Positions 16,710-24,071 of a stretch of DNA of 46,703 bases are shown here, in pieces. Below the pieces are notes generated by a model that saw only the letters and a program-made list of their open reading frames with translations, was not told where the DNA came from and did no database searches. This DNA comes from Cyanobacteriota bacterium. GTDB taxonomy: Bacteria; Acidobacteriota; Vicinamibacteria; Vicinamibacterales; UBA2999. Within the stretch, counting starts at the first letter, position 1, and every line of letters begins with the position of its first letter. Made by a program: the position numbers and the translations under genes. The DNA is taken from contig JAIEMQ010000049.1 of assembly GCA_019752015.1 (NCBI GenBank), forward strand, positions 1-46,703. Reading direction: 5' to 3'.

Positions 16710-17498
16710 TTACGCGCCGAAGTGACGCGCGATCAACGACTGGCCCGGTAGCACGTGCCGCAACCGCATCAGCCATTCCTGGGCCGCGGGGCCAACGACA
16801 TAACGGAATCGCGGCCGCGGGCTGCCGACAATGCGCGCGATCAAGCGCGCCAGCTGCTGCGGATCGGCGCCGGCACGCTCGTCGCGCGCGGCAATCTCGA
16901 GCGCACGGCTGCTGCGCTCCGCGTAGGCGCCGCCGTTGGACGGCACCGTGCGCCTGGCGTCGGTGAAGCCGGTGCGAAAATCGCCCGGTTGCACCAGCAC
17001 GACGCGGATCCCGAACGGCCGCACTTCGGCGCGCAACGCTTCGCTCAGTCCCTCGACGGCAAACTTGGTGGCGCTGTAGATGCCTTGAAACGGCAGCGAC
17101 AGCTCGCCCGCGATCGACGTGACGTTGACGATCAACCCGGCGCGCTCGCGTCGCATCACCGGAAGCACGCGTTGACACACGCGCATCACGCCGAAGACAT
17201 TGGTGTTGAACTGCGCCTGCGCCATCGGCAACGGCGTGTCCTCGATCGAACCGAACACGCCGTATCCGGCGCAGTTCACCACGACGTCGATGCGGCCTTC
17301 TCTCAGGAGGATGTGTTCAGTGCCGTCACCCACCGACTGGTCGTCGTCCACGTCCATCCTCAACGGCACCGCGTCGCTCAGCGGATCGACCGACCCGCGG
17401 CGGCTCGCCGCATACACCCGATGACCACTGGCGGCGAGCCATGCCGCCGTGGCCGCACCGAGTCCGGACGAGGCGCCGGTGACGAGCACGACCTTCAC
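16710..17498 (-). CDS. Short-chain dehydrogenase/reductase, possible keto-reductase after chain release
   Basis: A 262-residue classical SDR. The NAD(P) motif is TGASSGLG at residues 8-15, the NAG-type block reads VNCAGYG, and the active site has YSATK with Ser about 13 residues before (VTSIAG). An Arg pair after the second strand (AASRRGSV) favours NADPH. The GTG start at 17498 overlaps the oxoamine synthase stop as GTGA. Because oxoamine synthases make amino-ketones, an SDR translated directly after one recalls 3-ketosphinganine reductase, so reduction of the amino-ketone to an amino-alcohol is a reasonable guess. A general SDR role elsewhere in the pathway is not excluded. Confidence 0.85.
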   Translation of the reverse strand: MKVVLVTGASSGLGAATAAWLAASGHRVYAASRRGSVDPLSDAVPLRMDVDDDQSVGDGTEHILLREGRIDVVVNCAGYGVFGSIEDTPLPMAQAQFNTNVFGVMRVCQRVLPVMRRERAGLIVNVTSIAGELSLPFQGIYSATKFAVEGLSEALRAEVRPFGIRVVLVQPGDFRTGFTDARRTVPSNGGAYAERSSRALEIAARDERAGADPQQLARLIARIVGSPRPRFRYVVGPAAQEWLMRLRHVLPGQSLIARHFGA

Positions 17499-18769
17499 AT
17501 CGCCCTCGCGCGCAACAGGCCCTTCTCTCGCATCGCCGGCACGAACACGTCTTCGATGATCTGCAGCGCCTGGTCGAGCAGCGCGCGGGTATGCAGCGCC
17601 GTCACGCTGGCGCGAAACCGCGCCTGGTCGAGCGCCACGGTCGGGTAATCCACCGGCGTCACGAACAGTCCGTGCTCGCGCAGCTGATGGCCAAGCTGGT
17701 AAAGCAGCGCGCGGTTTTCGCCGACCACGATCGGCACGACGTAACTGGTCGACTCGCCGGTGTTGATGCCGAGCGATTGGAGTTGGGTCCTGAAATAGGC
17801 GGCGTTCTCCCAGAGCTGGGCGCGCCGCCAGGTCTCGGTCTGCATCACGTCGATCACCGCCGACGCCGCGGCCACGACCGACGGCGGCATGGCGCAGGTG
17901 AAGCCGTAGGTGTTGGCGTAGAAGCGCAGGTAGTCGATCAGGTCCGTCGACGCCGCCGCAAAACCGCCGCCGCACGAGAACGCCTTTGACAACGTGCCGT
18001 ACTGCACGCCGACTTTCGCGCGCATCCCGAAGTGTTCGACCACGCCGCCGCCGGTGTTGCCGCAGCAGAGGAACGAATGCGCCTCGTCCACGAGAATTCC
18101 GACGCCGTGACTCTCAGCCACCGCGATCAACGCCGGCAGATCGGCCAGGTCGCCGTCCATCGAATACAGTCCGTCGACGAAGATCAGCCGGCGCGCGCCG
18201 TTGTGCGCCGACAGCACTTCGTCGAGCGCGCGGGCGCTATTGTGCTCGAAGAACGCGATCTTCGCGCCGCCGACCTTCAGGCCGTCGACCATGGAAATGT
18301 GCGCGCGCGCATCGACAACGGCGACATCGCCCTTGCGCATCAGGCCGGCGGCACATCCCAGCGCGCCGCCGAAGCCGCTGTTGAACAGCAGCACCGCGGG
18401 ATAGCCGGTCAGCGCAGACAGCTTGATCTCGAGCGCCTGGTACAACGTGCTCTTGCCGGAAAGAATCGGCGAGCCGCACGCGCCAGTGCCGTAGTCGTCG
18501 AGCGCCTGCTTGGCTGCCGCGATCACCTTGGGATGGCGCACCAGGCCGAGATAGCCGTACGACGTCATGTTGATGACGCGCTGCTCGCCGGTCGCCGTGC
18601 GCAGCCGGTTGATCGGACCGGCCGGATCGCACAACACCGGCTCGTACAGCGACGTCGCCCACGCCGTATCGCGGCGCCACGCCACGTAATCGGCGGGCGG
18701 CGTGAGCGGACTATCCGAATCCGAGTAATAAAAATCCGCCAGGCTGAACTGGCTGGCTTCCCACGACAT
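17495..18769 (-). CDS. PLP-dependent alpha-oxoamine synthase (AONS/KBL/SPT family)
   Basis: A 424-residue fold-type I PLP enzyme of the family that condenses an acyl-CoA or acyl-ACP with an amino acid, releasing CO2 and giving an alpha-amino ketone. Family landmarks are MTSYGYLGL (about 69-77), YGTGACGSPILSG, the DEAHS block (Asp228-His231) and the PLP lysine Lys262 in YGTLSKAFSCGGG. The start at 18769 has GGAG 5 bases upstream. It follows the FabI-like SDR by 14 bases and overlaps the next SDR. With a dedicated carrier protein two genes upstream, it most likely offloads an ACP-bound chain, as in bacterial sphingolipid and prodiginine pathways. The amino acid used (Ser, Ala or Gly) cannot be told from the sequence. 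Confidence 0.92.
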   Translation of the reverse strand: MSWEASQFSLADFYYSDSDSPLTPPADYVAWRRDTAWATSLYEPVLCDPAGPINRLRTATGEQRVINMTSYGYLGLVRHPKVIAAAKQALDDYGTGACGSPILSGKSTLYQALEIKLSALTGYPAVLLFNSGFGGALGCAAGLMRKGDVAVVDARAHISMVDGLKVGGAKIAFFEHNSARALDEVLSAHNGARRLIFVDGLYSMDGDLADLPALIAVAESHGVGILVDEAHSFLCCGNTGGGVVEHFGMRAKVGVQYGTLSKAFSCGGGFAAASTDLIDYLRFYANTYGFTCAMPPSVVAAASAVIDVMQTETWRRAQLWENAAYFRTQLQSLGINTGESTSYVVPIVVGENRALLYQLGHQLREHGLFVTPVDYPTVALDQARFRASVTALHTRALLDQALQIIEDVFVPAMREKGLLRARAM

Positions 18770-18783
18770 CTCAACTCCGCCTT

Positions 18784-19608
18784 TCAACCGAGCGCCGGGG
18801 CCGCGAGCTCGACGCCAAGCGCATCGCGGCGCTCATAGATGTACGAAATGCCGTCGAAGAAGGTGTTGCCGCGATCGACCATGATCGTCTGGCCGCTGAC
18901 GCCGTCGAACAGGCCCGAGCACAGCGCAAACGCGGCGCGCCCGACTTCATCGGGCCTCATGAACCACTCCTCGGCGACGAACTGGTTGAGGAAACCGTAG
19001 AACTCCTGGCCGAAGGTCCCGTCGAACGACTCGGTCTTGATCGCGCGCGAGCGGAGCGCATTGATGCGCACGCCGTGATCGCGCAGGCGGTAGGCCGCGT
19101 ACTTCACCATCGTTTCGACAACCGCCTTGCCGGCGGCGACGAAGTCGTAGCCGGGAGTAAAACGATCCGGGCCGTCCGACGACATCACCACCACGTAGCG
19201 CGGATAGGCGCCGCAGATCTTGTGAATCTCGGTGAGGTACTCGAACGTCGGCCAGCCGGTGCCGCGCATGCTCTTCAGAAAGCCGCGCTCCGTGTAGTCG
19301 GCCAGGCCGCCGACCACCAGCGACACCGACGCGTTGCTGATCAGGGCGTCGACCTTGCCGAAGCGATCGCGTACCGCCGTCACCAGCGCGGTGGTGTCGT
19401 CGGACCGCGTCGCATCCGCCTGCACGACGAGCGGCGGCGGCCCGCCGGCCGCAACGATGCGATCGCTGACCTCTTGTTCGTCGGCGCTGCCCCACGCATG
19501 CGTCAGCACCAGCTGGGCGCCATGCGCCGCGAACACCAGCGCGGTCGCGAACCCGAGACCGCGCGTGCCGCCCGTGATCACGACCACGCGGCCGTCGTAG
19601 CGGGTCAC
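18784..19608 (-). CDS. FabI-like SDR (enoyl reductase candidate), copy 2
   Basis: A 274-residue SDR with TGGTRGLG near the N-terminus and a catalytic pair spaced as Tyr154-x6-Lys161 (GYDFVAAGK), the spacing typical of enoyl-ACP reductases of the FabI type rather than Tyr-x3-Lys of ketoreductases. It is a close paralogue of the SDR on the other side of the carrier protein gene: both share LTHxWGSADE and AAGGPPP. The GTG start at 19608 overlaps the carrier protein stop as GTGA. It probably reduces a double bond on the ACP-bound intermediate, perhaps the methyl-branched one. Substrate choice is inference. Confidence 0.85.
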   Translation of the reverse strand: MTRYDGRVVVITGGTRGLGFATALVFAAHGAQLVLTHAWGSADEQEVSDRIVAAGGPPPLVVQADATRSDDTTALVTAVRDRFGKVDALISNASVSLVVGGLADYTERGFLKSMRGTGWPTFEYLTEIHKICGAYPRYVVVMSSDGPDRFTPGYDFVAAGKAVVETMVKYAAYRLRDHGVRINALRSRAIKTESFDGTFGQEFYGFLNQFVAEEWFMRPDEVGRAAFALCSGLFDGVSGQTIMVDRGNTFFDGISYIYERRDALGVELAAPALG

Positions 19609-19871
19609 GGCTTGGCCAGCTCGCCCGTGTTGCTCTTGATGTCGTACAACAAGCCGACCAGGCCATCGAGGTTGGTCAGCTTGTTCAGCTCGGTCCGCGG
19701 CACCTTCACTTTCAACTCGCGCATCGCGCCCGAGACGACTTCGACGATATCGAGGCTGTTGGCGCCGTAGTCCTTCATCGATCGCATCGGATCGATCGTC
19801 TTGGGATCGAGGCCGTCGACAGATGAGGCGAGGTGGCGGGCAACAACGGCGAGCACTTCTTCACGGGTCAT
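19605..19871 (-). CDS. Acyl carrier protein
   Basis: An 88-residue carrier protein. Helix 2 begins with the phosphopantetheine site Ser39 in DYGANSLDIVEVV, a variant of the usual DSL motif with Asn before Ser. The rest shows four-helix spacing with a basic stretch (ELKVKVPRTELNK) that replaces the usual acidic helix-2/3 surface, hinting at dedicated partners. It overlaps the genes on both sides by four bases (ATGA and GTGA). As the only carrier protein of the operon it must serve chain extension, beta-branching and release, unless the primary fatty-acid ACP is shared. The longer upstream reading frame to 20183 is antisense-type noise. Confidence 0.93.
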   Translation of the reverse strand: MTREEVLAVVARHLASSVDGLDPKTIDPMRSMKDYGANSLDIVEVVSGAMRELKVKVPRTELNKLTNLDGLVGLLYDIKSNTGELAKP

Positions 19872-20686
19872 GGGTGTCTCCTGGTGACGATGGGATGAAT
19901 GTCTCGTTCCTGATACAGCCGGCTGAAGTTTTCGTACAAGCCCGCGCCGCGATCGACGGTCAGGACCTGGCCGCCGAGGGCGTCCATCAAGCCCGAACAG
20001 ACGCCGACAATCGCGTCGGCAATCTCTTCGGGCGACGAGAGCACATCGGGTTCGAATTGGCGGACGAAGGGAATGAAGTCCTCGCCGAAGGTGTCGGCAA
20101 GCGACGTGGTATCCACGAAACGCGTGCGGACGATGTTGACGGTGGTGCCTTCCTCGCGCAGCCGGTAGTGCAGGTAGCGGCACAGCGTTTCGAGCACCGA
20201 CTTCGCGGTGGCGATCAGGTCATAGCCGGCATGCATCGTGTCGATGCCGGCCGACGACAGGCCGACGACGTAGCGCGGCGCCTTGCCGAAAATCTTGCGC
20301 GCCGCCAGCGTGTGGGTGACGAGCGGCCACGCGGAGTAATTGATGCCGGCATCGAGCGCCTGCTTCGAGTAATCGTCGACACCGCGGACGGTCGCGCCGA
20401 ATGCGGCGTTGGAGATCAGCACTTCGAGACGCTCGTGATCGCGGCGAATGCCGTCCAGCACCGCCGCCACGTCGTCCTCGTTCGCGGCATCGGCCGGGAC
20501 GATTGACGGCGGCGGTCCGCCGGCAGCGGCGAAGAGCGCGGCGATTGCCGCTTCGTCGGCGGAGCCCCATTTGTGAGTCAGGGTCACGCGGGCGCCGCGC
20601 CGGGCAAAGGCCAGGCCGGTGGCCAGTCCGATGCCGCGGGTCCCGCCGGTGACGAGGACGGCGCGGCCCGGGAAGTCATTCCACAT
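19868..20686 (-). CDS. FabI-like SDR (enoyl reductase candidate), copy 1
   Basis: A 272-residue SDR with TGGTRGIG at about 13-20 and the FabI-type pair Tyr155-x6-Lys162 (GYDLIATAK). It is paralogous to the SDR just downstream of the carrier protein gene, and the two differ mainly in the substrate-loop region (100-130) and C-terminus. It starts inside the end of the second hydratase gene (11-base overlap) and its stop overlaps the carrier protein start (ATGA order reversed by strand). Two such enzymes suggest two different double-bond reductions, for example ordinary elongation and the beta-branch. Confidence 0.85.
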   Translation of the reverse strand: MWNDFPGRAVLVTGGTRGIGLATGLAFARRGARVTLTHKWGSADEAAIAALFAAAGGPPPSIVPADAANEDDVAAVLDGIRRDHERLEVLISNAAFGATVRGVDDYSKQALDAGINYSAWPLVTHTLAARKIFGKAPRYVVGLSSAGIDTMHAGYDLIATAKSVLETLCRYLHYRLREEGTTVNIVRTRFVDTTSLADTFGEDFIPFVRQFEPDVLSSPEEIADAIVGVCSGLMDALGGQVLTVDRGAGLYENFSRLYQERDIHPIVTRRHP

Positions 20687-21401
20687 AGCTGTCCTCGATC
20701 AGCCGCGAGGCGGCGGTGAGCGTGATCTGGTGCATCAGGGACTCCTGGGTGACCGAGGTCTCGAACGCGCGCCGCCGTGGCAACGACAGCGTGCGCTTGA
20801 GGGCAGTGACGGCCTGGCGCGGCTTCTCCGCAATGCGCGCGGCGAGGTCCATCGCCGCGATTTCGACTTGCCGGCGAGGCAGCACGTGATTGATTCCCGA
20901 GCCCGCGAACCGGCGCCCCCGCCGCAGCTCGCCCGTATACAGCAACTCGTGCGCGACCGCCGCCGAGAGCACGTGCTCGCAGAGCATCGTCGTCCCCATG
21001 CCCGGCGTGAAACCGAGATTCATGAACGTGAAACCGTAGCGGCTGTCCTCGGCGATCAACACGATGTCGGCCGCGAGGCCGAGGGCAAAGCCGCCGCCGG
21101 TCGCATGACCCGCCATCGCCGCGACGACAGGCACCGAACAATCAAGCAACAGCCTTGGCAACACGATGTCGGCCGGTCGCAACTCGCCCGCGGCGAGACG
21201 CAGCAGCAACTCGCGCGGCGCGCCCGATGAAAAGGTCTCACCCTCACCGGACATCACGACGACGCGCACCTCGGGATCGCGATCAATCGCGTCGAAGGCA
21301 GCCGTCAAGGCGTGGACCATCGTTTCGCCGAGGGCATTCGCGGAGGCCGGATCAGCGAGCACCAGCCGCGCGGTGCCGTCGCTCGTCGTCAGTCGGACCA
21401 T
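20676..21401 (-). CDS. Enoyl-CoA hydratase/isomerase family protein (beta-branch decarboxylase candidate)
   Basis: A 241-residue crotonase-fold protein. Seen are the oxyanion-hole segments GEGETFSSGAPR (about 52-63) and GHATGGGFALGLAADIVL, followed by GFTFMNLGFTPGMGTTMLC. The position where hydratases have a catalytic Glu ('PE') reads MNLGFTPG, so one of the two acidic residues of hydratases is missing; PksI/CurF-type decarboxylases also lack hydratase glutamates. It is the second of two adjacent crotonase-fold genes after the HMG-CoA synthase-like gene, the order known for the dehydratase/decarboxylase pair of beta-branching cassettes. The decarboxylase role is inferred from order and from that missing residue. 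Confidence 0.8.
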   Translation of the reverse strand: MVRLTTSDGTARLVLADPASANALGETMVHALTAAFDAIDRDPEVRVVVMSGEGETFSSGAPRELLLRLAAGELRPADIVLPRLLLDCSVPVVAAMAGHATGGGFALGLAADIVLIAEDSRYGFTFMNLGFTPGMGTTMLCEHVLSAAVAHELLYTGELRRGRRFAGSGINHVLPRRQVEIAAMDLAARIAEKPRQAVTALKRTLSLPRRRAFETSVTQESLMHQITLTAASRLIEDSYVE

Positions 21402-22102
21402 GGCGACTCCCCGGCGGCGAAGGATTCCCAGCGGCGCTGCACCGATGGTTGGCCCACCATCGCGCCCGTGATCGCGGCGCCGCGGCGAAGCGCGGCGGGA
21501 AGATCATCGTGGCGGGACTCGCGCGCCCAGCTTCGCAGCCGCTGCAACGCTGCGGGATCGAGACGCCGCAGCGTCCGCAGGCCGCGCGACATGCCGCGAT
21601 CGAGGTGATCGTGCGGCACGAGATCGTCAACCAGTCCGGCCGCCTGCGCTCCGGTGGCGGAGCGTGAATGTGCAGACACGGTCCACTGACGCACCACGTG
21701 CGGGGCCATGCGATCAGTAAGGACGGGCCAGATGATCGCGGGCACCAGTCCCCACAACAATTCGGGGAGCGCGAACGTCGCGCGTTCGGTCGCGACCACC
21801 CAGTCGCAGGCGCACGCCAGTCCCATGCCGCCGCCGATCGCGCGACCGTCAACGATCGTCAGCAGCGGCTTCGGTGATCGATGGAGCGCGCTCAACAGAT
21901 CGGAGAAAGCGAACGTCGCCGCGCCGCCGGAGCTCGAGCCGATCGCCATGCCGAGGCAATAGGTGTCCGCATCCGCACCGATCAGCATGACGATCGGCGC
22001 GGGCGAATCGAGCGCCGCCTGCAGCTCGCGCGTCAGCTTCGCCATCGACGCCGCGTCGAGATCGATCGGCAGTCGCACGGTCGCCGTGTGCATCAGCTCC
22101 AT
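21389..22102 (-). CDS. Enoyl-CoA hydratase family protein (beta-branch dehydratase candidate)
   Basis: A 237-residue crotonase-fold protein. The core is recognisable: DGRAIGGGMGLACACDWVVA forms the second oxyanion-hole strand and helix, and TFALPELLWGLVPA keeps the conserved 'PE' glutamate of hydratases. The first oxyanion-hole segment is divergent (ADADTYCLGMAIG). The gene overlaps the HMG-CoA synthase-like gene by 10 bases and the next crotonase gene by 13. By analogy with PksH/CurE it would dehydrate an HMG-ACP-like adduct. The C-terminal third is unusually Arg-rich and shorter than in typical 255-residue members. Confidence 0.8.
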   Translation of the reverse strand: MELMHTATVRLPIDLDAASMAKLTRELQAALDSPAPIVMLIGADADTYCLGMAIGSSSGGAATFAFSDLLSALHRSPKPLLTIVDGRAIGGGMGLACACDWVVATERATFALPELLWGLVPAIIWPVLTDRMAPHVVRQWTVSAHSRSATGAQAAGLVDDLVPHDHLDRGMSRGLRTLRRLDPAALQRLRSWARESRHDDLPAALRRGAAITGAMVGQPSVQRRWESFAAGESPWSD

Positions 22103-23319
22103 GCGTACTCCCGGTAGTAATTCCGCGTGCCGCGGAACACCAGCTTGTGCTGACCGGCGTAATGCGAGTCGTAGAGCGAAGGGAGGAGCTCAGCCGGCGG
22201 TGTCCAGTCGCTCGCGCACGTCGCTGCCGATGTCGCGCGCTCGCACGCTTCGTATTCGTGCACGGTCACCGGGCGCCGGTTGGCGAGCTGCGGCCCGACG
22301 CGCGCTTCCGCAATCGCGATGCGCGCCTCCGCGCCAAGGGTCCCGCTGTAAAACTCGGCGCACGATCCCGAGCCGTAGCTGTAGATGCCAATGCGATCGC
22401 CCCCCGCGAGCGACGGATGGGTGTCGATGAGGCCGGCCAATGCGAGAAAGGTGGCCGCACCGTAGACGCCGCCGGTGCGGCGGTTATAGGTGAGCGATGC
22501 CTTGGATTTCCTGCACCAGTGCTGCTCCGCTTCGGCCTTCGACAGCGTCATCTCGCGCCGCGCGAGCCGGAAGTGCGCGCGTTGCGCGAGGCCGCCGAAC
22601 GGCACGTGATAGATGTTGGCGGCGAAAAACTGATCGAAGTCAATCGCGTGCCCGACGCGCGCGACATACGCGTCGTAGGTCAACTCCACCGCGTCGAGGT
22701 ACGACAGCAGGCTCTCGTCGGCATCGCCGGTCTCGACGCCTGGCGCGGGACGGAAGATGTCGGCGACTTCATGCGCGTAGACGCCGTTCCAGCCGGGATC
22801 GAACTCGATGATGCGCGGGTTGTTGGAGACGAGCAGCGCCACGCCCGCGGCGCCGAGCACCGGTTCCTGCGGTCCCTCGAGATGCATCAAGGCGTGATCG
22901 GCGTTGACGATCAGCGCCTTCGCCGCCGGATCGCCCGACGACCGCAACCAGCCGGCCGCGACGTGCAGCGCGCCGGTGGCGCCGTAGCAGGCGTGCTTCA
23001 CTTCGAAGTTGCGGCAATCGGAACGGAGGCCGAGAAAATGGTGGAGCCAGGAACTGACGGGCTTCTCCTGATCGGGCGAGGACTCCGTCGCGACGATCAG
23101 CAGCCGAATCGCGTCACGATCGGCGCCGGTCAGCATCGTCAGCGCCGCGTTGACGCCGAGGGTGACGACGTCTTCGAACGGCCCCATCACCGACCGTTCG
23201 TCGCACAACAACCGGCCGCAGAAGTTTGCCGCATCGAGGCCGCGCGCGTCGCACAGCTCGGCGATGTCGAGCGACAGCGCGCACGGGTAGACGCCGAGTT
23301 TCTCGATGCCGATGCCCAT
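22093..23319 (-). CDS. HMG-CoA synthase-like enzyme (beta-branching type)
   Basis: A 408-residue thiolase-superfamily enzyme of the 3-hydroxy-3-methylglutaryl synthase family. The catalytic triad is complete: Glu79 (ATESSPD), Cys111 (VKHACYGATGAL) and His238 (IYHVPFGGL), with spacing very close to that of bacterial MvaS. The start is the ATG at 23319, 2 bases after the FabG stop; upstream reading to 23451 is antisense noise. No other mevalonate gene is nearby, whereas two crotonase-fold proteins, a ketosynthase and a carrier protein are, so I favour a beta-branching function on an ACP-bound beta-keto chain. An HMG-CoA-derived isovaleryl starter route is an alternative. Confidence 0.92.
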   Translation of the reverse strand: MGIGIEKLGVYPCALSLDIAELCDARGLDAANFCGRLLCDERSVMGPFEDVVTLGVNAALTMLTGADRDAIRLLIVATESSPDQEKPVSSWLHHFLGLRSDCRNFEVKHACYGATGALHVAAGWLRSSGDPAAKALIVNADHALMHLEGPQEPVLGAAGVALLVSNNPRIIEFDPGWNGVYAHEVADIFRPAPGVETGDADESLLSYLDAVELTYDAYVARVGHAIDFDQFFAANIYHVPFGGLAQRAHFRLARREMTLSKAEAEQHWCRKSKASLTYNRRTGGVYGAATFLALAGLIDTHPSLAGGDRIGIYSYGSGSCAEFYSGTLGAEARIAIAEARVGPQLANRRPVTVHEYEACERATSAATCASDWTPPAELLPSLYDSHYAGQHKLVFRGTRNYYREYAWS

Positions 23320-23321
23320 GG

Positions 23322-24071
23322 CTAGTGCAACCAGTCCAGCCCGCCGGTGACGCCCAGCTCCTGGCCGTTCACGAACGACGCGCCATCGCTGGCGAGAAAC
23401 AGCACCGCGGCCGCCACTTCCGGCACCTGGCCGATGCGGCCGACCGGACAATGCGCCGTGTAGAATTCCCGGTTCTTCGCCGAGAGCTCCTTCATCGTCA
23501 TCTCGGTTTCGAACAAGCTCATCAACAACGCGTTGCTGGTGATGCCCTTGCGGCCGTACTCCTTTGCCAGCGCTCCCGACAAGCCGAGCATCCCGGCTTT
23601 GCTGGCGCTGTAGGCCACGTCGCCCGACATGCCGTTCGCCGCGATCGACGACATGAAGATGAAACGGCCATAACCGTTGGCGAGAAACGCCGGCAGGAAT
23701 TGCCGGGCCACGAAGAACGATCCGGTGAGATTGGTGTCGACGACCGCGCGCCAGTCTTCATCGGACGCGGCGATCGCCATGCCGGCATGCGTGATCGCGG
23801 CATTGGCCACCACCACGTGTACCGTCTCGAACGCGTCGAGCACCTGGTCGCCGACTCGTTCCACCGCAGCCGAGTCACGCACATCGAGTTGATAGGCTGC
23901 GCACCGCGCTTCCGGTGACTCGGCTCGCACCGTCGCCAGCAGGGTTTCCGCCGCATCGCGCCGTTCGCGGTAGGTGAATGCCACGTCGTAACCGCTGCGG
24001 GCCGCCGCCGCCACCACGCCGGCGCCAATCCCGCGCGATCCTCCGGTGATGAACAGCACGCGCCGCGTCAT
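23322..24071 (-). CDS. 3-oxoacyl-ACP reductase (FabG-like SDR)
   Basis: A 249-residue FabG-type ketoreductase. TGGSRGIG at 9-16 binds NADP(H); NAAITHAGM, MSSIAANGMSG and YSASKAG supply the Asn-Ser-Tyr-Lys tetrad; the C-terminus FVNGQELGVTGGLDWLH resembles FabG 'VTGGM' endings. I prefer the ATG at 24071, which overlaps the ketosynthase stop as ATGA, over the upstream in-frame start at 24089. It probably reduces the beta-keto group during each extension round. A Met/Glu-rich loop (LFETEMTMKELSAKN) differs from housekeeping FabG and suggests a dedicated substrate. Confidence 0.92.
   Translation of the reverse strand: MTRRVLFITGGSRGIGAGVVAAAARSGYDVAFTYRERRDAAETLLATVRAESPEARCAAYQLDVRDSAAVERVGDQVLDAFETVHVVVANAAITHAGMAIAASDEDWRAVVDTNLTGSFFVARQFLPAFLANGYGRFIFMSSIAANGMSGDVAYSASKAGMLGLSGALAKEYGRKGITSNALLMSLFETEMTMKELSAKNREFYTAHCPVGRIGQVPEVAAAVLFLASDGASFVNGQELGVTGGLDWLH

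Noticed and set aside
22093-23319. Mevalonate pathway HMG-CoA synthase
   Set aside because: Catalytic residues would allow it, but no HMG-CoA reductase, kinases or thiolase are nearby, and the neighbours are those of a beta-branching cassette.
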